Of a stretch of 64,000 nt of DNA, positions 7,963 to 16,560 are shown piece after piece (within the stretch, counting starts at the first letter, position 1; each line of letters starts with the position of its first letter). The notes beneath the pieces are model-generated. The model was not told the origin of the DNA and searched no databases. It saw nothing but the letters and a program-made list of their open reading frames with translations. The position numbers and the translations under genes are program-made. The DNA comes from Actinomycetes bacterium (GTDB lineage Bacteria; Actinomycetota; Acidimicrobiia; Acidimicrobiales; Palsa-688): NCBI GenBank assembly GCA_021809105.1, contig JAKBAM010000002.1, positions 1-64,000 on the forward strand, read 5' to 3'.

Positions 7963-10326
7963 GTGTCATCAGAAGGATTGCAGATCAGGAGGCGGAGGGG
8001 GTCGGCCAGAGCAGGAGTGCTCGCGGTTCTCACCGCTGTCGGCTTCGCGACGTTCGGACTGAGCGGCGTCGCCGCGGCCCAGACCGCCGCGCAGGGCGTG
8101 GTTCCCTCCACCCACGCCGCGGCAGCCCCGAGCGGCAACAGCGGGACCACCGTGGACCCGTTGCAGACCAACTGCGGCAACGATGCACCGGGCTGCGGCC
8201 ACGTCGGCGAGTCGTACGCCTATTACAACGGCACCAACGTCGATCTTCTCTACACCGAGAACTACTTCTGTGACGCCAACGTCAAGGCCAACTCAGCTAC
8301 CGGGTGCGAGGTCGGAGCGGGACCTTCGGCCACACCCAGCGCCACCTCCAGCGGTGGTACCGGGACGTCGCTCGGCAACACCACCCATGGTGACACCCTC
8401 TACATCCCAGTACCGCTCTACTCGACTCCCACTCCGCCGGCCACCCAGTGCCCGGCCGGGTCGGCCACCGTCACCTGTATCGACCATCCGCCCACGGTGG
8501 ACCTCTCCGCCTTGGCACCCACGCTCGGTGTGTCCAACGCCAGCAGCTTGGACAACGTGCCGATCCCGGCCCACGACCACGTGGTCGCCACCCGCAACAA
8601 CGGCAACCCGGAGTGGTGGAACGTCGTGGTCGTCGGCACCAAGAGCGACGCTACGTTCAGGACCCTGACCAGCCAAGCGGCCATCGCCAGCGCGGTCCAG
8701 GCCGGTACGGCGGTGCAGGCACCCTCCAACATCTTCCTGTTCTTCCAGGTCCTCCCCGGCACGGTGCCCGCGGCTCAGGCCGCCAACCTGACGGCCAACG
8801 TGCTGCCCTCCCAGGGCTACTCCGCCGCCCCCGCTGCCACCAGCCCCAACCAGGCCGAAGCGGGCAACACCTTTAACAACTTGAAGGTCGACTGCGGCGG
8901 TGGCGGTGCCAACTGCCAGAACGTCGGCATCGCCCACGGCTATGTCTCCGGCTCGCCGGGCAGTGGTACCGGGCAGGACGTGCAGCTGCTCTACAGCGAG
9001 AACTACTTCTGCGGTACGCCGACGGGAGGCAACGCCCCGGCTTCTTCCAGCGGATGTGAGGTCGGCGCCCCTGGTGCTGTGCCGCCGGGGGTTGGTGACA
9101 CGACGGTCCCGACCGCAGCCAACTCGGCACCGGGCTCTACGACGGGCAACTCCCAGATCGACCCGCTGTACATCCCCGTGCCCTTGGGGTTCACCCCCAC
9201 GTACACGCAGTGCCCGTCGGCGATCAACTGCATCGATCATCCGATGACCGTCGACCTGTCCAACATCGCCAAGTACCTGCCAGGCAACCCGTCACCGGCG
9301 TCGGTGTCCAACGTCCCGCTGCCCAGCCACGACCACGTGATCCGCACCCGCAACGGCGATCAGCCGGAGTGGTGGAACGTCGAGGTCGTGCCGGTGACCT
9401 CTCAGGCGCAGCTCGACGCCATCGAGAGCGCAAAGAACCTGAGCGTGGCCCAGGAGACGCCGTTCAACCCGACCACCAACGGCGGGGGCTCGATCGACAC
9501 CAACGTGTACCTGTGGTTCCAGACCCTGCCCGGATCGGCAGTCCAGACCCCCGGCCCGGTCCAGACCAACTGCAGCTCGACCCTCCCGGCCGGCACTGTG
9601 GTGGCCGGCGCCGACCTGCCTGACGGTACCGGCTATGTCGAAACCGACCGGGCTGGCGACGTCTCGGTGTTCGGCGCTGCGACCTGCTACGGCTCCCTGA
9701 CAGGCATTCACCTCAACCAGCCGATCGTCGGTATCGCCGTCGACCGCAACACCGGTGGATACTGGCTGGTGGCCTCCGACGGCGGCATCTTCCCCTTCAA
9801 TGCCCCGTTCTACGGGTCGCTCGGTGGTACCCACCTCAACAAGCCGATCGTGGGGATCGCCACCGACATCAATAGCCAGGGCTACACCCTGGTGGCCTCT
9901 GACGGCGGGGTGTTCCCGATGAACGAGCCCTACCAAGGCTCGCTCGGTGGTACCCACCTCAACAAGCCGATCGTCGGCATGGCCTACGACTACGCATCGG
10001 GTGGTTACTACCTCGTAGCCTCCGACGGCGGGGTGTTCAACTTCGGTGGCGCCCAGTTCTGGGGGTCGACCGGCAACGTGGCGCTCAACAAGCCGATCGT
10101 GGCCATCAGCCCGTTGCTCAACGGGACCGGATACACGCTGATCGCTTCGGACGGCGGGACCTTCCAGGAGGGCTCCGCACCCTTCATCGGGTCCCTCGGC
10201 AACATCCGCCTCAACCAGCCGATCGTGGCTGCTGGCACGGACTTCGCCAATGACGGCTTCACCGACTTCGCCGCCGATGGCGGGGTGTTCACCTTCAACA
10301 GCGCCTTCTACGGGTCTGCCGCTTAG
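7963..10326 (+). CDS. Large secreted protein: duplicated domain plus six ~42-aa surface repeats
   Basis: 787 residues. A Sec-type signal peptide is visible (basic RRRRGSAR, hydrophobic segment, cleavage after GVAAAQ or so). Residues about 55-270 and 285-525 are two copies of one domain: each carries DxLYIPVPL, a cysteine pair, CIDHPxTVDLS, an HDHV motif, PEWWNVxVV and paired YTENYFC/YSENYFC. Residues about 550-787 hold six repeats of roughly 42 residues built on LNKPIVGIA...GGYWLVASDGGIFPF, each ending in a (Y/W)GS turn; such repeats are common in acidimicrobial and other actinobacterial exported proteins and may form a beta-propeller-like or beta-solenoid stalk. A strong hairpin follows the stop. 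It stands alone, with no sortase signal or C-terminal membrane anchor. Function unknown; cell-surface attachment or metal-dependent activity through the conserved His/Asp motifs is speculative. Confidence 0.85.
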   Translation: MSSEGLQIRRRRGSARAGVLAVLTAVGFATFGLSGVAAAQTAAQGVVPSTHAAAAPSGNSGTTVDPLQTNCGNDAPGCGHVGESYAYYNGTNVDLLYTENYFCDANVKANSATGCEVGAGPSATPSATSSGGTGTSLGNTTHGDTLYIPVPLYSTPTPPATQCPAGSATVTCIDHPPTVDLSALAPTLGVSNASSLDNVPIPAHDHVVATRNNGNPEWWNVVVVGTKSDATFRTLTSQAAIASAVQAGTAVQAPSNIFLFFQVLPGTVPAAQAANLTANVLPSQGYSAAPAATSPNQAEAGNTFNNLKVDCGGGGANCQNVGIAHGYVSGSPGSGTGQDVQLLYSENYFCGTPTGGNAPASSSGCEVGAPGAVPPGVGDTTVPTAANSAPGSTTGNSQIDPLYIPVPLGFTPTYTQCPSAINCIDHPMTVDLSNIAKYLPGNPSPASVSNVPLPSHDHVIRTRNGDQPEWWNVEVVPVTSQAQLDAIESAKNLSVAQETPFNPTTNGGGSIDTNVYLWFQTLPGSAVQTPGPVQTNCSSTLPAGTVVAGADLPDGTGYVETDRAGDVSVFGAATCYGSLTGIHLNQPIVGIAVDRNTGGYWLVASDGGIFPFNAPFYGSLGGTHLNKPIVGIATDINSQGYTLVASDGGVFPMNEPYQGSLGGTHLNKPIVGMAYDYASGGYYLVASDGGVFNFGGAQFWGSTGNVALNKPIVAISPLLNGTGYTLIASDGGTFQEGSAPFIGSLGNIRLNQPIVAAGTDFANDGFTDFAADGGVFTFNSAFYGSAA
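9633..10323 (+). repeat. Six in-frame ~125-bp repeats coding for the surface repeat units
   Basis: Repeat units are spaced about 121-126 bases (41-42 codons). Units 2 and 3 are nearly identical at the DNA level around 9815-9855 and 9940-9977 (coding for GSLGGTHLNKPIVG), which suggests recent unit duplication or gene conversion. The last unit is cut short at YGSAA. Confidence 0.8.
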
Positions 10327-10349
10327 GCAGCCCACACCAGGCCAGTAGT

Positions 10350-10389
10350 CGCCGAGGGGCGGGGGGAGTGCTTCCCCCGCCCCTCGGCG
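10350..10389. terminator. Bidirectional hairpin terminator between convergent genes
   Basis: A perfect 16-bp stem (10350-10365 pairing with 10374-10389) with an eight-base loop, very GC-rich. It lies between the stop of the secreted repeat protein and the stop of the convergent beta-lactamase-fold gene. There is no U-tract, so it may act as a GC-rich actinobacterial terminator in both directions. Confidence 0.7.
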
Positions 10390-10434
10390 CGCCCCGCCTC
10401 GACTCCTCCTCGCCGTGAGGCTCTGCGCCGGGCT

Positions 10435-11244
10435 CTAAGGTCGGCGGTACTCGGCGAGGACGACGTCGGAGAGCGCGGGCCAGGCTGTCGCAGCCCACGG
10501 GCCGAAGTCATCGCCGGCCACACCGGCACAGGAGAGGCCCGCTACAGGATCGACCCAGAGGAACGCCCCTGACAAGCCGAAATGCCCGAAGGTGGCCGCG
10601 CTGTTGGTGGCGCCCGTCCAGTGCGGGTTCTTTCCGTCGCGGATCTCGAAGCCGAGCCCCCAGTCGTTGGGGTGCTGGTAACCGAAGCCCGGGAGGATTC
10701 CGTCGAGGTGGGGAAAGGCGACTGAGGTGGCAGCCGCGAGGGCGGGGCCTGACAGCAACGTCGGCGCCAGCAACTCGCCGCCAAGGCGCAGCAGGTCCTT
10801 CAGGGGACCGCATCCGCCCGACGCAGGTGAGCCATCGAGGCGGGTGGCGGTCATGCCCAGCGGCTGGAGGACCCCTTCGTCCAGATAGTCGCCGAAGGGC
10901 ATCCCGGCGGCTTGCTCCAGCATCTGAGCAGCCACCTCGATCCCCCTGTTGGAGTACAGGCGACGAGTGCCAGGTGCCGCCAGCACCCGGTCGTCGTCGC
11001 GGGCCAGGCCCGAAGCGTGCGCCAGCAGGTGGCGAAGCGTCGAGCCCGGCGGCCCCGCAGCAGAGTCCAGGTCGAGCGTTCCCTCCTCCGCCGAGACCAG
11101 GATCGCCGTAGCGGTGAGAAGCTTCGTCACCGAGGCCCAGCGGAAGGGTCGGTCGGCCGGGCCGGCCACCGCCAGTACCGACGTCGCGTCGGTCACCCCC
11201 ACCGCGGCGGTGACCGGCCAGCGCGCCAGCTCGGCGTCGAGCAT
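10435..11244 (-). CDS. Serine beta-lactamase-fold hydrolase (class C / esterase type)
   Basis: 269 residues. The three active-site elements of the penicillin-recognising fold are present: SVTK (Ser-x-x-Lys) at the end of helix 2, YSN in RRLYSNRGIEV, and the HxG-type triad in FGHFGLSG. The family includes class C beta-lactamases, D-alanyl-D-alanine peptidases and esterases; length and lack of a signal peptide argue for a cytoplasmic esterase-like enzyme. Its ATG shares one base with the stop of the upstream ZnuA-like gene (TGATG), so translation is coupled. A much longer reading frame upstream is out of phase with that gene and is not used. Confidence 0.8.
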   Translation of the reverse strand: MLDAELARWPVTAAVGVTDATSVLAVAGPADRPFRWASVTKLLTATAILVSAEEGTLDLDSAAGPPGSTLRHLLAHASGLARDDDRVLAAPGTRRLYSNRGIEVAAQMLEQAAGMPFGDYLDEGVLQPLGMTATRLDGSPASGGCGPLKDLLRLGGELLAPTLLSGPALAAATSVAFPHLDGILPGFGYQHPNDWGLGFEIRDGKNPHWTGATNSAATFGHFGLSGAFLWVDPVAGLSCAGVAGDDFGPWAATAWPALSDVVLAEYRRP

Positions 11245-12149
11245 CAGTTCTGACCGATCTGCGAGCACTGGAGGGCTGAGGTCAGCATGGCCAGGTCGTT
11301 CTCCATGAGGCGCGTATAGGTGGCGCCTTTCGGCCAGCCACCAGCGGGGGTCCCCGCCAGGGTGTCGAGGGTCTTGATCTTGGTTCCGGTGCTCGACGCC
11401 GCTGCGAGGATAGTGGCATCTGGGACCCATGGCTCGGAGAACAGGGTCGTGGCCCTGGCCGCTCGCACCGCTACCGCCGCCGCCCGGACCTGGGCGGCAT
11501 CGGGGGTTGACAGGGCGCCGATCGAGCGATCGACCAGCCCGAAGCGGCTGCTCATGGCGGCCCACTGCGAGTCGGGTGTGACGATCACCTTGCGGGCACA
11601 GTCCGACAGGCTGCTCTGGAAGTCCGCCGAGAGGGAGCCCATTTCGGCTGTTACGTCGTCGACGCCGTTGGAGTAAGTGGCTCGGGCCTCCGGGTTGGCG
11701 GCGGTCATAGCCGCGGCCAAGGCTGCGGCCAGCTTGCTCATCGCCCCCGGGACCAGCCACGGCCCGTCGGCGGCCGCCCCGTAGGCCGGGTCGAGCGCCA
11801 CGACGTGGGAGGCACTCGTGGCCGCTTGCTCCAGGGTCGGCTGGTAGCCGCCCCCGACGATGACGACCACAGCAGCGGCTCGAACCGTCGCGGCGGACGC
11901 GGTGGTGAGCGGAGCCGTGCGTGGGTTGGCGCCCGCCGGCACCACGTCGACGACAGTGGCATGGGAGCCACCGACCTCGGAGGCGATCTGAGCGAGAGCC
12001 CAGTTGCCGGTGACCACGCTGATCACCGGCGCGGAGGAGGGGGCGCCGGCTGTGCCGCAGCCCGCGACCGCCAGGACGAACCCGAGGCCGGCCGCCAATG
12101 CGGTGCGTACGGGGCGGGGGGTCCGGGTCACGACCTCGGTAGTTAGCAT
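11244..12149 (-). CDS. ZnuA-like lipoprotein with metal-ligand positions substituted
   Basis: 301 residues. A lipobox (VLAVAGCG) predicts an exported lipoprotein. The body follows the ZnuA/PsaA substrate-binding fold: VVTGNWALAQIASEVGG, VVDVVPAGANPRTAPL, a long linking helix, VIVTPDSQWAAMSSRFGL, TLFSEPWVP and IKTLDTLAG. Where metal-binding family members have DPH, DPHxWLDP and a His in the third segment, this protein has NPR, GPWLVPG and DSQ, so the three usual histidines appear lost. No cognate permease or ATPase lies nearby; it is instead coupled to a serine hydrolase. It may have changed ligand. The start is ambiguous: ATG 12149 (used here) or GTG 12173, both crowded against the divergent acyl-CoA synthetase. 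Confidence 0.7.
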   Translation of the reverse strand: MLTTEVVTRTPRPVRTALAAGLGFVLAVAGCGTAGAPSSAPVISVVTGNWALAQIASEVGGSHATVVDVVPAGANPRTAPLTTASAATVRAAAVVVIVGGGYQPTLEQAATSASHVVALDPAYGAAADGPWLVPGAMSKLAAALAAAMTAANPEARATYSNGVDDVTAEMGSLSADFQSSLSDCARKVIVTPDSQWAAMSSRFGLVDRSIGALSTPDAAQVRAAAVAVRAARATTLFSEPWVPDATILAAASSTGTKIKTLDTLAGTPAGGWPKGATYTRLMENDLAMLTSALQCSQIGQN

Positions 12150-13809
12150 GCTGCTCGTGCCGAACCCAGTCACCTCGTTGCTGTCGCCGTTATTCGCGCC
12201 GGCCCGGACAGCCAGGAGCTTCGGGGCATCGGTGGGGGTGGTTGGCCGTGCTGGACTGCTCGGGCCTTACGCTCCGTGGCGCCTGCCGGCGATCGGGGAG
12301 GCATTCCGCCGCTACGGGCTCGGGCTCGGAGCGGTCTACGCGGTAGGCGCGGCGGTGCGCCCCGACCACATCGCGGCGGTCGACGAGACCGGTGCTTCGA
12401 CCTTTGCCGAGATGGAGGCGCGCACGAGCACGCTGGCATCCGCCATGGCCGACGCCGGCATCCGCCAGGGGGACGAAGTGGCCTTGCTCTGCCGAAACCA
12501 CCGCCACTTCCTGGCTGCGACCGTGGCTCTGGGCAAGCTGGGCGCTGACACGATCTACCTCAACACCGGCTTCGCCGGCCCGCAGCTGGTCGATGTAACC
12601 AGGCGGGAGGGCGCCAAGGCCCTGATCCTCGACCAGGAATTCCTCCCGGTGGCGGACGGAATCGGTGCCGAGGTGCCGTTGTTCGTGGCGTGGGCGGACG
12701 ACCGCGAGGCGCTCGCTGGTCGTGTGAGCTTCGAGGGGATACTGATGGGTGCACCTCGTCGGGCACCCCCGAAGGTGACCCGCCAGTCCCGTCAGATCAT
12801 TCTGACGTCGGGTACGACGGGAGCTCCCAAGGGGGCGCACCGCAACTTCGGCACCGAGATAGAGCCGGTGGTCTCGTTGCTGTCACGCATACCGTTGCGC
12901 ACCGGCGACACGACCGTCCTGGCTGCACCGATGTTCCACTCGTGGGGCTTGGTGAACGCCGCCCTCGGGATGGTCCTCGGTGCTCGCCTGGTGATGGCTC
13001 GCCAGTTCCAGCCCGAAGAGACGCTCCGCCTCATCGCCGAGCACCGCGCGACGGTGCTGGTGGCGGTGCCGGTGATGATCCAGCGGATCATGGCGTTGCC
13101 GCCCGAGACCATCGCCCGCTACGACACTTCGTCGCTTCGCATCGTCGCCCTGTCGGGCTCCGCGCTCCCCGGCGACCTGGCCTCTCGCTTCATGGACGTG
13201 TTCGGCGACGTGGTGTACAACCTCTACGGATCTACCGAAATCGGATGGGCCTCCATCGCCGACCCGGCCGACCTGCGCGCCGCTCCGGGCACCGCCGGGC
13301 GGGTGCCCCTCGGGGCGGAGGTCCGGATCCTCGACGACGAGGGTGCGGACGTCGAGGCCGGGCAGCCTGGTCGGATCTTCGTGCGCAGCGGCCTGCTGTT
13401 CGAGGGCTACACCGGTGGTGGCAACAAGGATGTGATCGACGGTTTCATGTCCAGCGGGGACGTCGGTCACTTCGACCGTTGCAAGCGCCTCTTCGTCGAT
13501 GGCCGCGACGACGACATGATCGTGTCGGGGGGTGAGAACGTCTTCCCGCGAGAGGTCGAGGATCTTCTGGTGGAGCACCCCGATGTCGCCGAGGCTTCCG
13601 TCGTCGGTGTCGCAGACGACCGGTTCGGCCAGCGCCTGGCGGCCTTCGTCGTCCCCGTGGAGGGTGCGACGATCGACGTCGGCTCACTCCGCCGCCACGT
13701 GTCGGGCCACCTGGCCCGCTACAAGGTCCCGCGCGACATCACGATCCTCCCGGAGCTCCCCCGAAACGCCACGGGCAAGGTTCTCGTGCGGGAGCTGCGG
13801 GACGGCTGA
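12148..13809 (+). CDS. Acyl-CoA synthetase (FadD family)
   Basis: 553 residues of the ANL superfamily. Motifs: LTSGTTGAPKGAHRN (phosphate loop), YGSTEIGWAS, SGDVGHFD, the hinge VDGRDDDMIVSGGENVFP and the catalytic-lysine region RNATGKVLVREL. It activates fatty or related acids to CoA thioesters; chain length is unknown. The N-terminal approximately 60 residues contain a hydrophobic, Gly/Leu-rich stretch as in several mycobacterial long-chain FadDs. The ATG at 12148 sits inside a palindromic AGCATGCT that also supplies the ATG of the divergent ZnuA-like gene, so the two coding regions touch head to head. Confidence 0.87.
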   Translation: MLLVPNPVTSLLSPLFAPARTARSFGASVGVVGRAGLLGPYAPWRLPAIGEAFRRYGLGLGAVYAVGAAVRPDHIAAVDETGASTFAEMEARTSTLASAMADAGIRQGDEVALLCRNHRHFLAATVALGKLGADTIYLNTGFAGPQLVDVTRREGAKALILDQEFLPVADGIGAEVPLFVAWADDREALAGRVSFEGILMGAPRRAPPKVTRQSRQIILTSGTTGAPKGAHRNFGTEIEPVVSLLSRIPLRTGDTTVLAAPMFHSWGLVNAALGMVLGARLVMARQFQPEETLRLIAEHRATVLVAVPVMIQRIMALPPETIARYDTSSLRIVALSGSALPGDLASRFMDVFGDVVYNLYGSTEIGWASIADPADLRAAPGTAGRVPLGAEVRILDDEGADVEAGQPGRIFVRSGLLFEGYTGGGNKDVIDGFMSSGDVGHFDRCKRLFVDGRDDDMIVSGGENVFPREVEDLLVEHPDVAEASVVGVADDRFGQRLAAFVVPVEGATIDVGSLRRHVSGHLARYKVPRDITILPELPRNATGKVLVRELRDG

Positions 13810-13853
13810 TCCCCGGTTCCCGTTGCTCCAGGCCGCGCGTCACGGCGACGCTT

Positions 13854-14600
13854 CTACTTGCCGGGCAGAGGGCGGCGGCGGTCCGGCAGGCCGTGGTCGC
13901 ACAGGCGGCCCACTTCGTAGCTGTCCCAAGCTTCGGCCAGCATCGGCAGGGCGCCGACCGCCGCTTGCCACGAGCCGGCCGCCGATGTGACGTCCGAGTC
14001 GTGGAGAAGGACGGCGGCCCCCACGTGCCAGGTGCGTGCTACGTCGTCCGCGACGCTGCGAGCCGTCGCCTCCCGGCGCCAATCCCGGCCCCAGGTGGAC
14101 CACAGGACGGTCTGCAGGCCGGTGCGGCGGGCCGCCACCAGGGAGGAAGCGGCCAAAGCACCGTAGGGGGGCCGGAACCACCGCATGGACTGGCCAGTGC
14201 GGTCCTCGATCAAGGCCCGAGCCCGGGCCACGTCTGCGGCCACCCACGGTGCAGGTCGGCGCAGGTGGCTGACGTGCTGGTCGCCGTGCACCCCCAGCTC
14301 GTGGCCCTGTTGCAGGATCTCGTCGAGGAGGCTCGGCGCCTTGCGGACTTGGGTGCCCAGCACGAAGAAGGTGGCCCGCCACCCGAGCTGATCGAGGGCG
14401 GCGAGGATCGCTGGGGTGGAGCGCGGATCAGGGCCGTCGTCGAACGTCAGCGCCACGTGGCCGGGGCGCCCGACTCCTGAGAGCACGGGAGCCAGCCGGC
14501 ACCGTGCCCGGCGCCAGGCCACCGCGGCGGGCGCCACGTGGGCCACACCGGCAGTGACGCCGGCCGCCAGGAACAGGCGGCCGGCGTCGCTGCCCTTCAT
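13854..14600 (-). CDS. Polysaccharide deacetylase (NodB/CE4)
   Basis: 248 residues. CE4 motifs are complete: motif 1 TFDDGPDP (catalytic base and metal Asp), motif 2 HELGVHGDQHVSHL (metal histidines), motif 3 RWFRPPYGA, and the C-terminal LLHDSD. It removes N- or O-acetyl groups from cell-wall or exopolysaccharide. A hydrophobic N-terminal segment (LFLAAGVTAGVAHVAPAAVAW) suggests membrane anchoring or export. Its start overlaps the 3' end of the glycosyltransferase gene by four bases, which points to a joint glycan or glycolipid pathway. Confidence 0.87.
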   Translation of the reverse strand: MKGSDAGRLFLAAGVTAGVAHVAPAAVAWRRARCRLAPVLSGVGRPGHVALTFDDGPDPRSTPAILAALDQLGWRATFFVLGTQVRKAPSLLDEILQQGHELGVHGDQHVSHLRRPAPWVAADVARARALIEDRTGQSMRWFRPPYGALAASSLVAARRTGLQTVLWSTWGRDWRREATARSVADDVARTWHVGAAVLLHDSDVTSAAGSWQAAVGALPMLAEAWDSYEVGRLCDHGLPDRRRPLPGK

Positions 14601-16477
14601 CGGAGCTCGGCGAGGGGGGCGGCCTGCAGCCCGGAGTGCTGGAGTGCGCCGCCTACCTGGGCGAGCAGGGAGGCCATGCCCGCGGGGGTGGAACCGAGGC
14701 CGTTGAGGTAGTAGATGCCCTGGGCCTTGAACGACTGGTCGGTCAGCGCCTGGTCGATGTCGGTCGCTTCCAGGACTGCAGCGGGCACCACCACCGACAT
14801 GTGGGCGAGCCGGCAGTCGTAGAGGTCGAACGCAGTGATGCGCCGGCCGGGTGCGAAGACAGTCACCGGTTGGGCGGCGATGCGCTGGAGCACCTTGCCG
14901 GCGGCGACGTCACCTTGGGCCCGGCTCCATGGCGCCGGACGCTCGAGGTTGCCGCTGGCGTCGTAGCGGGCGCCGGCCCCGCCGTCGGCCACGTTGAGCC
15001 CCTGGGCGAGCAACGCCCGGACCGCTGCAGGATCCCCCTCGGCGGTGGCCTGGTCGATGACCACCGAAGCGTGCATCCGGGCCACGGTGCTCACGATGGC
15101 CGGGTCCGACAGCTCACTGGCGCTCAGGCGGGCCCCCACATAAGCGACCGGCCCGGCGCCGGCCTGCGGGTGGGCTACCCCGGCCCCTGCCGCGGCGGCG
15201 GCGCTGACGCCGGTGGTCAGGCCGGTCCACGCCAGCGCGCCCATGGCCGCGGTTATCGCCAACGCCCGGGTGATCACCAGGGCCGCTCCGTGGCGGCGCT
15301 CGAACGGGAAAGCCGGGGCGTCGAGGGCCAGCACAGCGCCGTCGGCGCGGAACATGGCTGCCGCCTTGGTGATCAGAGCGTCTCGCTCCGGCCCGGGGGT
15401 GGTGACCCGCCCGAGGACGGTCGCCAGGTCGGCCGGGTGCTCCGCCAGGTAGCTGACCCCTGCGGCGGCCATCGCCGCGGTGTTGTCGCGCCCGTGGCCG
15501 GCGATCGGGTTGAAGCTCACGACCGGCAGGGCCGCCCGCATGGCCTCGAAAGACGTCAGGCCGCCAGCGTTCTCTACCAGGGCGTCGGCCGCCGCCATGA
15601 GGTCCGGCATCCGATCCGTCCAGCCCAGGACGATGGCCCTCCACCCGGCGCGCTCCGCCAGGCCCGCGACCCGTCGCTGCAAACCATCGTCACGCCCGCA
15701 GACCACGACCGGCACGTAGCGCCCGCCGTCGGCGACCGCCTGGATGGTGTCTTCGATGTCTCCGACGCCCCACGAACCGGCGACGACCAGTACCGCCCGG
15801 TCGGCGGGACGCAGGCCCAGGGAGGCTCGCGCTTGGGCACGTGGCATGCGACCGGGGGCGCCCGGGTCGAAGTGGTCCGCCACCGCGGGGCCGCAGGCCA
15901 GGGCCGGTCGCCCGGTGCGCTCTCGGGCCATCCGCGCCGGCCCGTCGTGCACTGCCAGGTTGAGGTCGATGCCCCGGTGGACCCACAGCGGATGTACGCC
16001 GAAGTCGGTGATGAAGTTGACCGTGGGGAGCCGCAGGCGCCCGAGCTGGCGGAGGCGGCCCAGGCACAGGGTCGCAAGCGGATACGTGGACACCACGACA
16101 TCGACCTGGCGCACCCAGCGGAGGACCCGGCGCCTGGTGAGGATGCACACCAGCCAGGCCACAACAGGGCACAGCCACGGGACCCGGTGCCAGAAGCGGT
16201 AGGTGGCGTCGTAGGCAGAGGGCACGTGGCGCAGCTCGAACTCGTATCCGTTCTTGAGAGCGGTGCCGATGCGCAGCGGCCCGGCGTCGAGGAAGTCTCG
16301 GACCTCGGCGTCGTGGCCGGAAGCTTCCAAACGCCGGGCCAGCTGGCGCGCCGCGCCATCGTGGCCCGCCCCCATGCTGGCGGAGAGGATCAGGACTCGG
16401 CGCCGGCCTGGGGGCTGCGGATCGGGGGCCGACCCGTGCGGGGCGCGAGCAGTGTCCGGGGAGGGACGTCGGCGCAC
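14597..16477 (-). CDS. MGDG-synthase-like glycosyltransferase fused to a membrane segment and degenerate NodB-like domain
   Basis: 626 residues from a GTG start. Residues about 27-390 are a GT28/MGDG-synthase-like enzyme: RVLILSASMGAGHDGAARQL, VVVSTYPLATLCLGRL, VNFITDFGVHPLWVH, VLVVAGSWGVGDIE, and the donor-binding NAGGLTSFEAMRAALPVV. Such enzymes transfer a sugar to diacylglycerol or a lipid-linked acceptor at the membrane. A transmembrane helix follows (about residues 405-435), then an outward-facing domain of about 190 residues. Its ARMHASVVIDQATAEGDP and VRALLAQGLNVADGG resemble the frame of a polysaccharide deacetylase but lack the metal-binding DD and HxxxH residues; this is my inference. 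It is coupled to the active CE4 gene that follows. Confidence 0.75.
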   Translation of the reverse strand: MRRRPSPDTARAPHGSAPDPQPPGRRRVLILSASMGAGHDGAARQLARRLEASGHDAEVRDFLDAGPLRIGTALKNGYEFELRHVPSAYDATYRFWHRVPWLCPVVAWLVCILTRRRVLRWVRQVDVVVSTYPLATLCLGRLRQLGRLRLPTVNFITDFGVHPLWVHRGIDLNLAVHDGPARMARERTGRPALACGPAVADHFDPGAPGRMPRAQARASLGLRPADRAVLVVAGSWGVGDIEDTIQAVADGGRYVPVVVCGRDDGLQRRVAGLAERAGWRAIVLGWTDRMPDLMAAADALVENAGGLTSFEAMRAALPVVSFNPIAGHGRDNTAAMAAAGVSYLAEHPADLATVLGRVTTPGPERDALITKAAAMFRADGAVLALDAPAFPFERRHGAALVITRALAITAAMGALAWTGLTTGVSAAAAAGAGVAHPQAGAGPVAYVGARLSASELSDPAIVSTVARMHASVVIDQATAEGDPAAVRALLAQGLNVADGGAGARYDASGNLERPAPWSRAQGDVAAGKVLQRIAAQPVTVFAPGRRITAFDLYDCRLAHMSVVVPAAVLEATDIDQALTDQSFKAQGIYYLNGLGSTPAGMASLLAQVGGALQHSGLQAAPLAELR

Positions 16478-16560
16478 GGGGAGTCAGACTAGTCTCTCAG
16501 CCACTTCGTGCCGTATCTCATGCAGCTTCCTGCATGCCAGCCGGATGTGAGGAGCACACG

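Noticed and set aside
14636-16492. 618-residue plus-strand frame
   Set aside because: Antisense shadow of the glycosyltransferase gene; composition is the reverse complement of real coding sequence with no domain.
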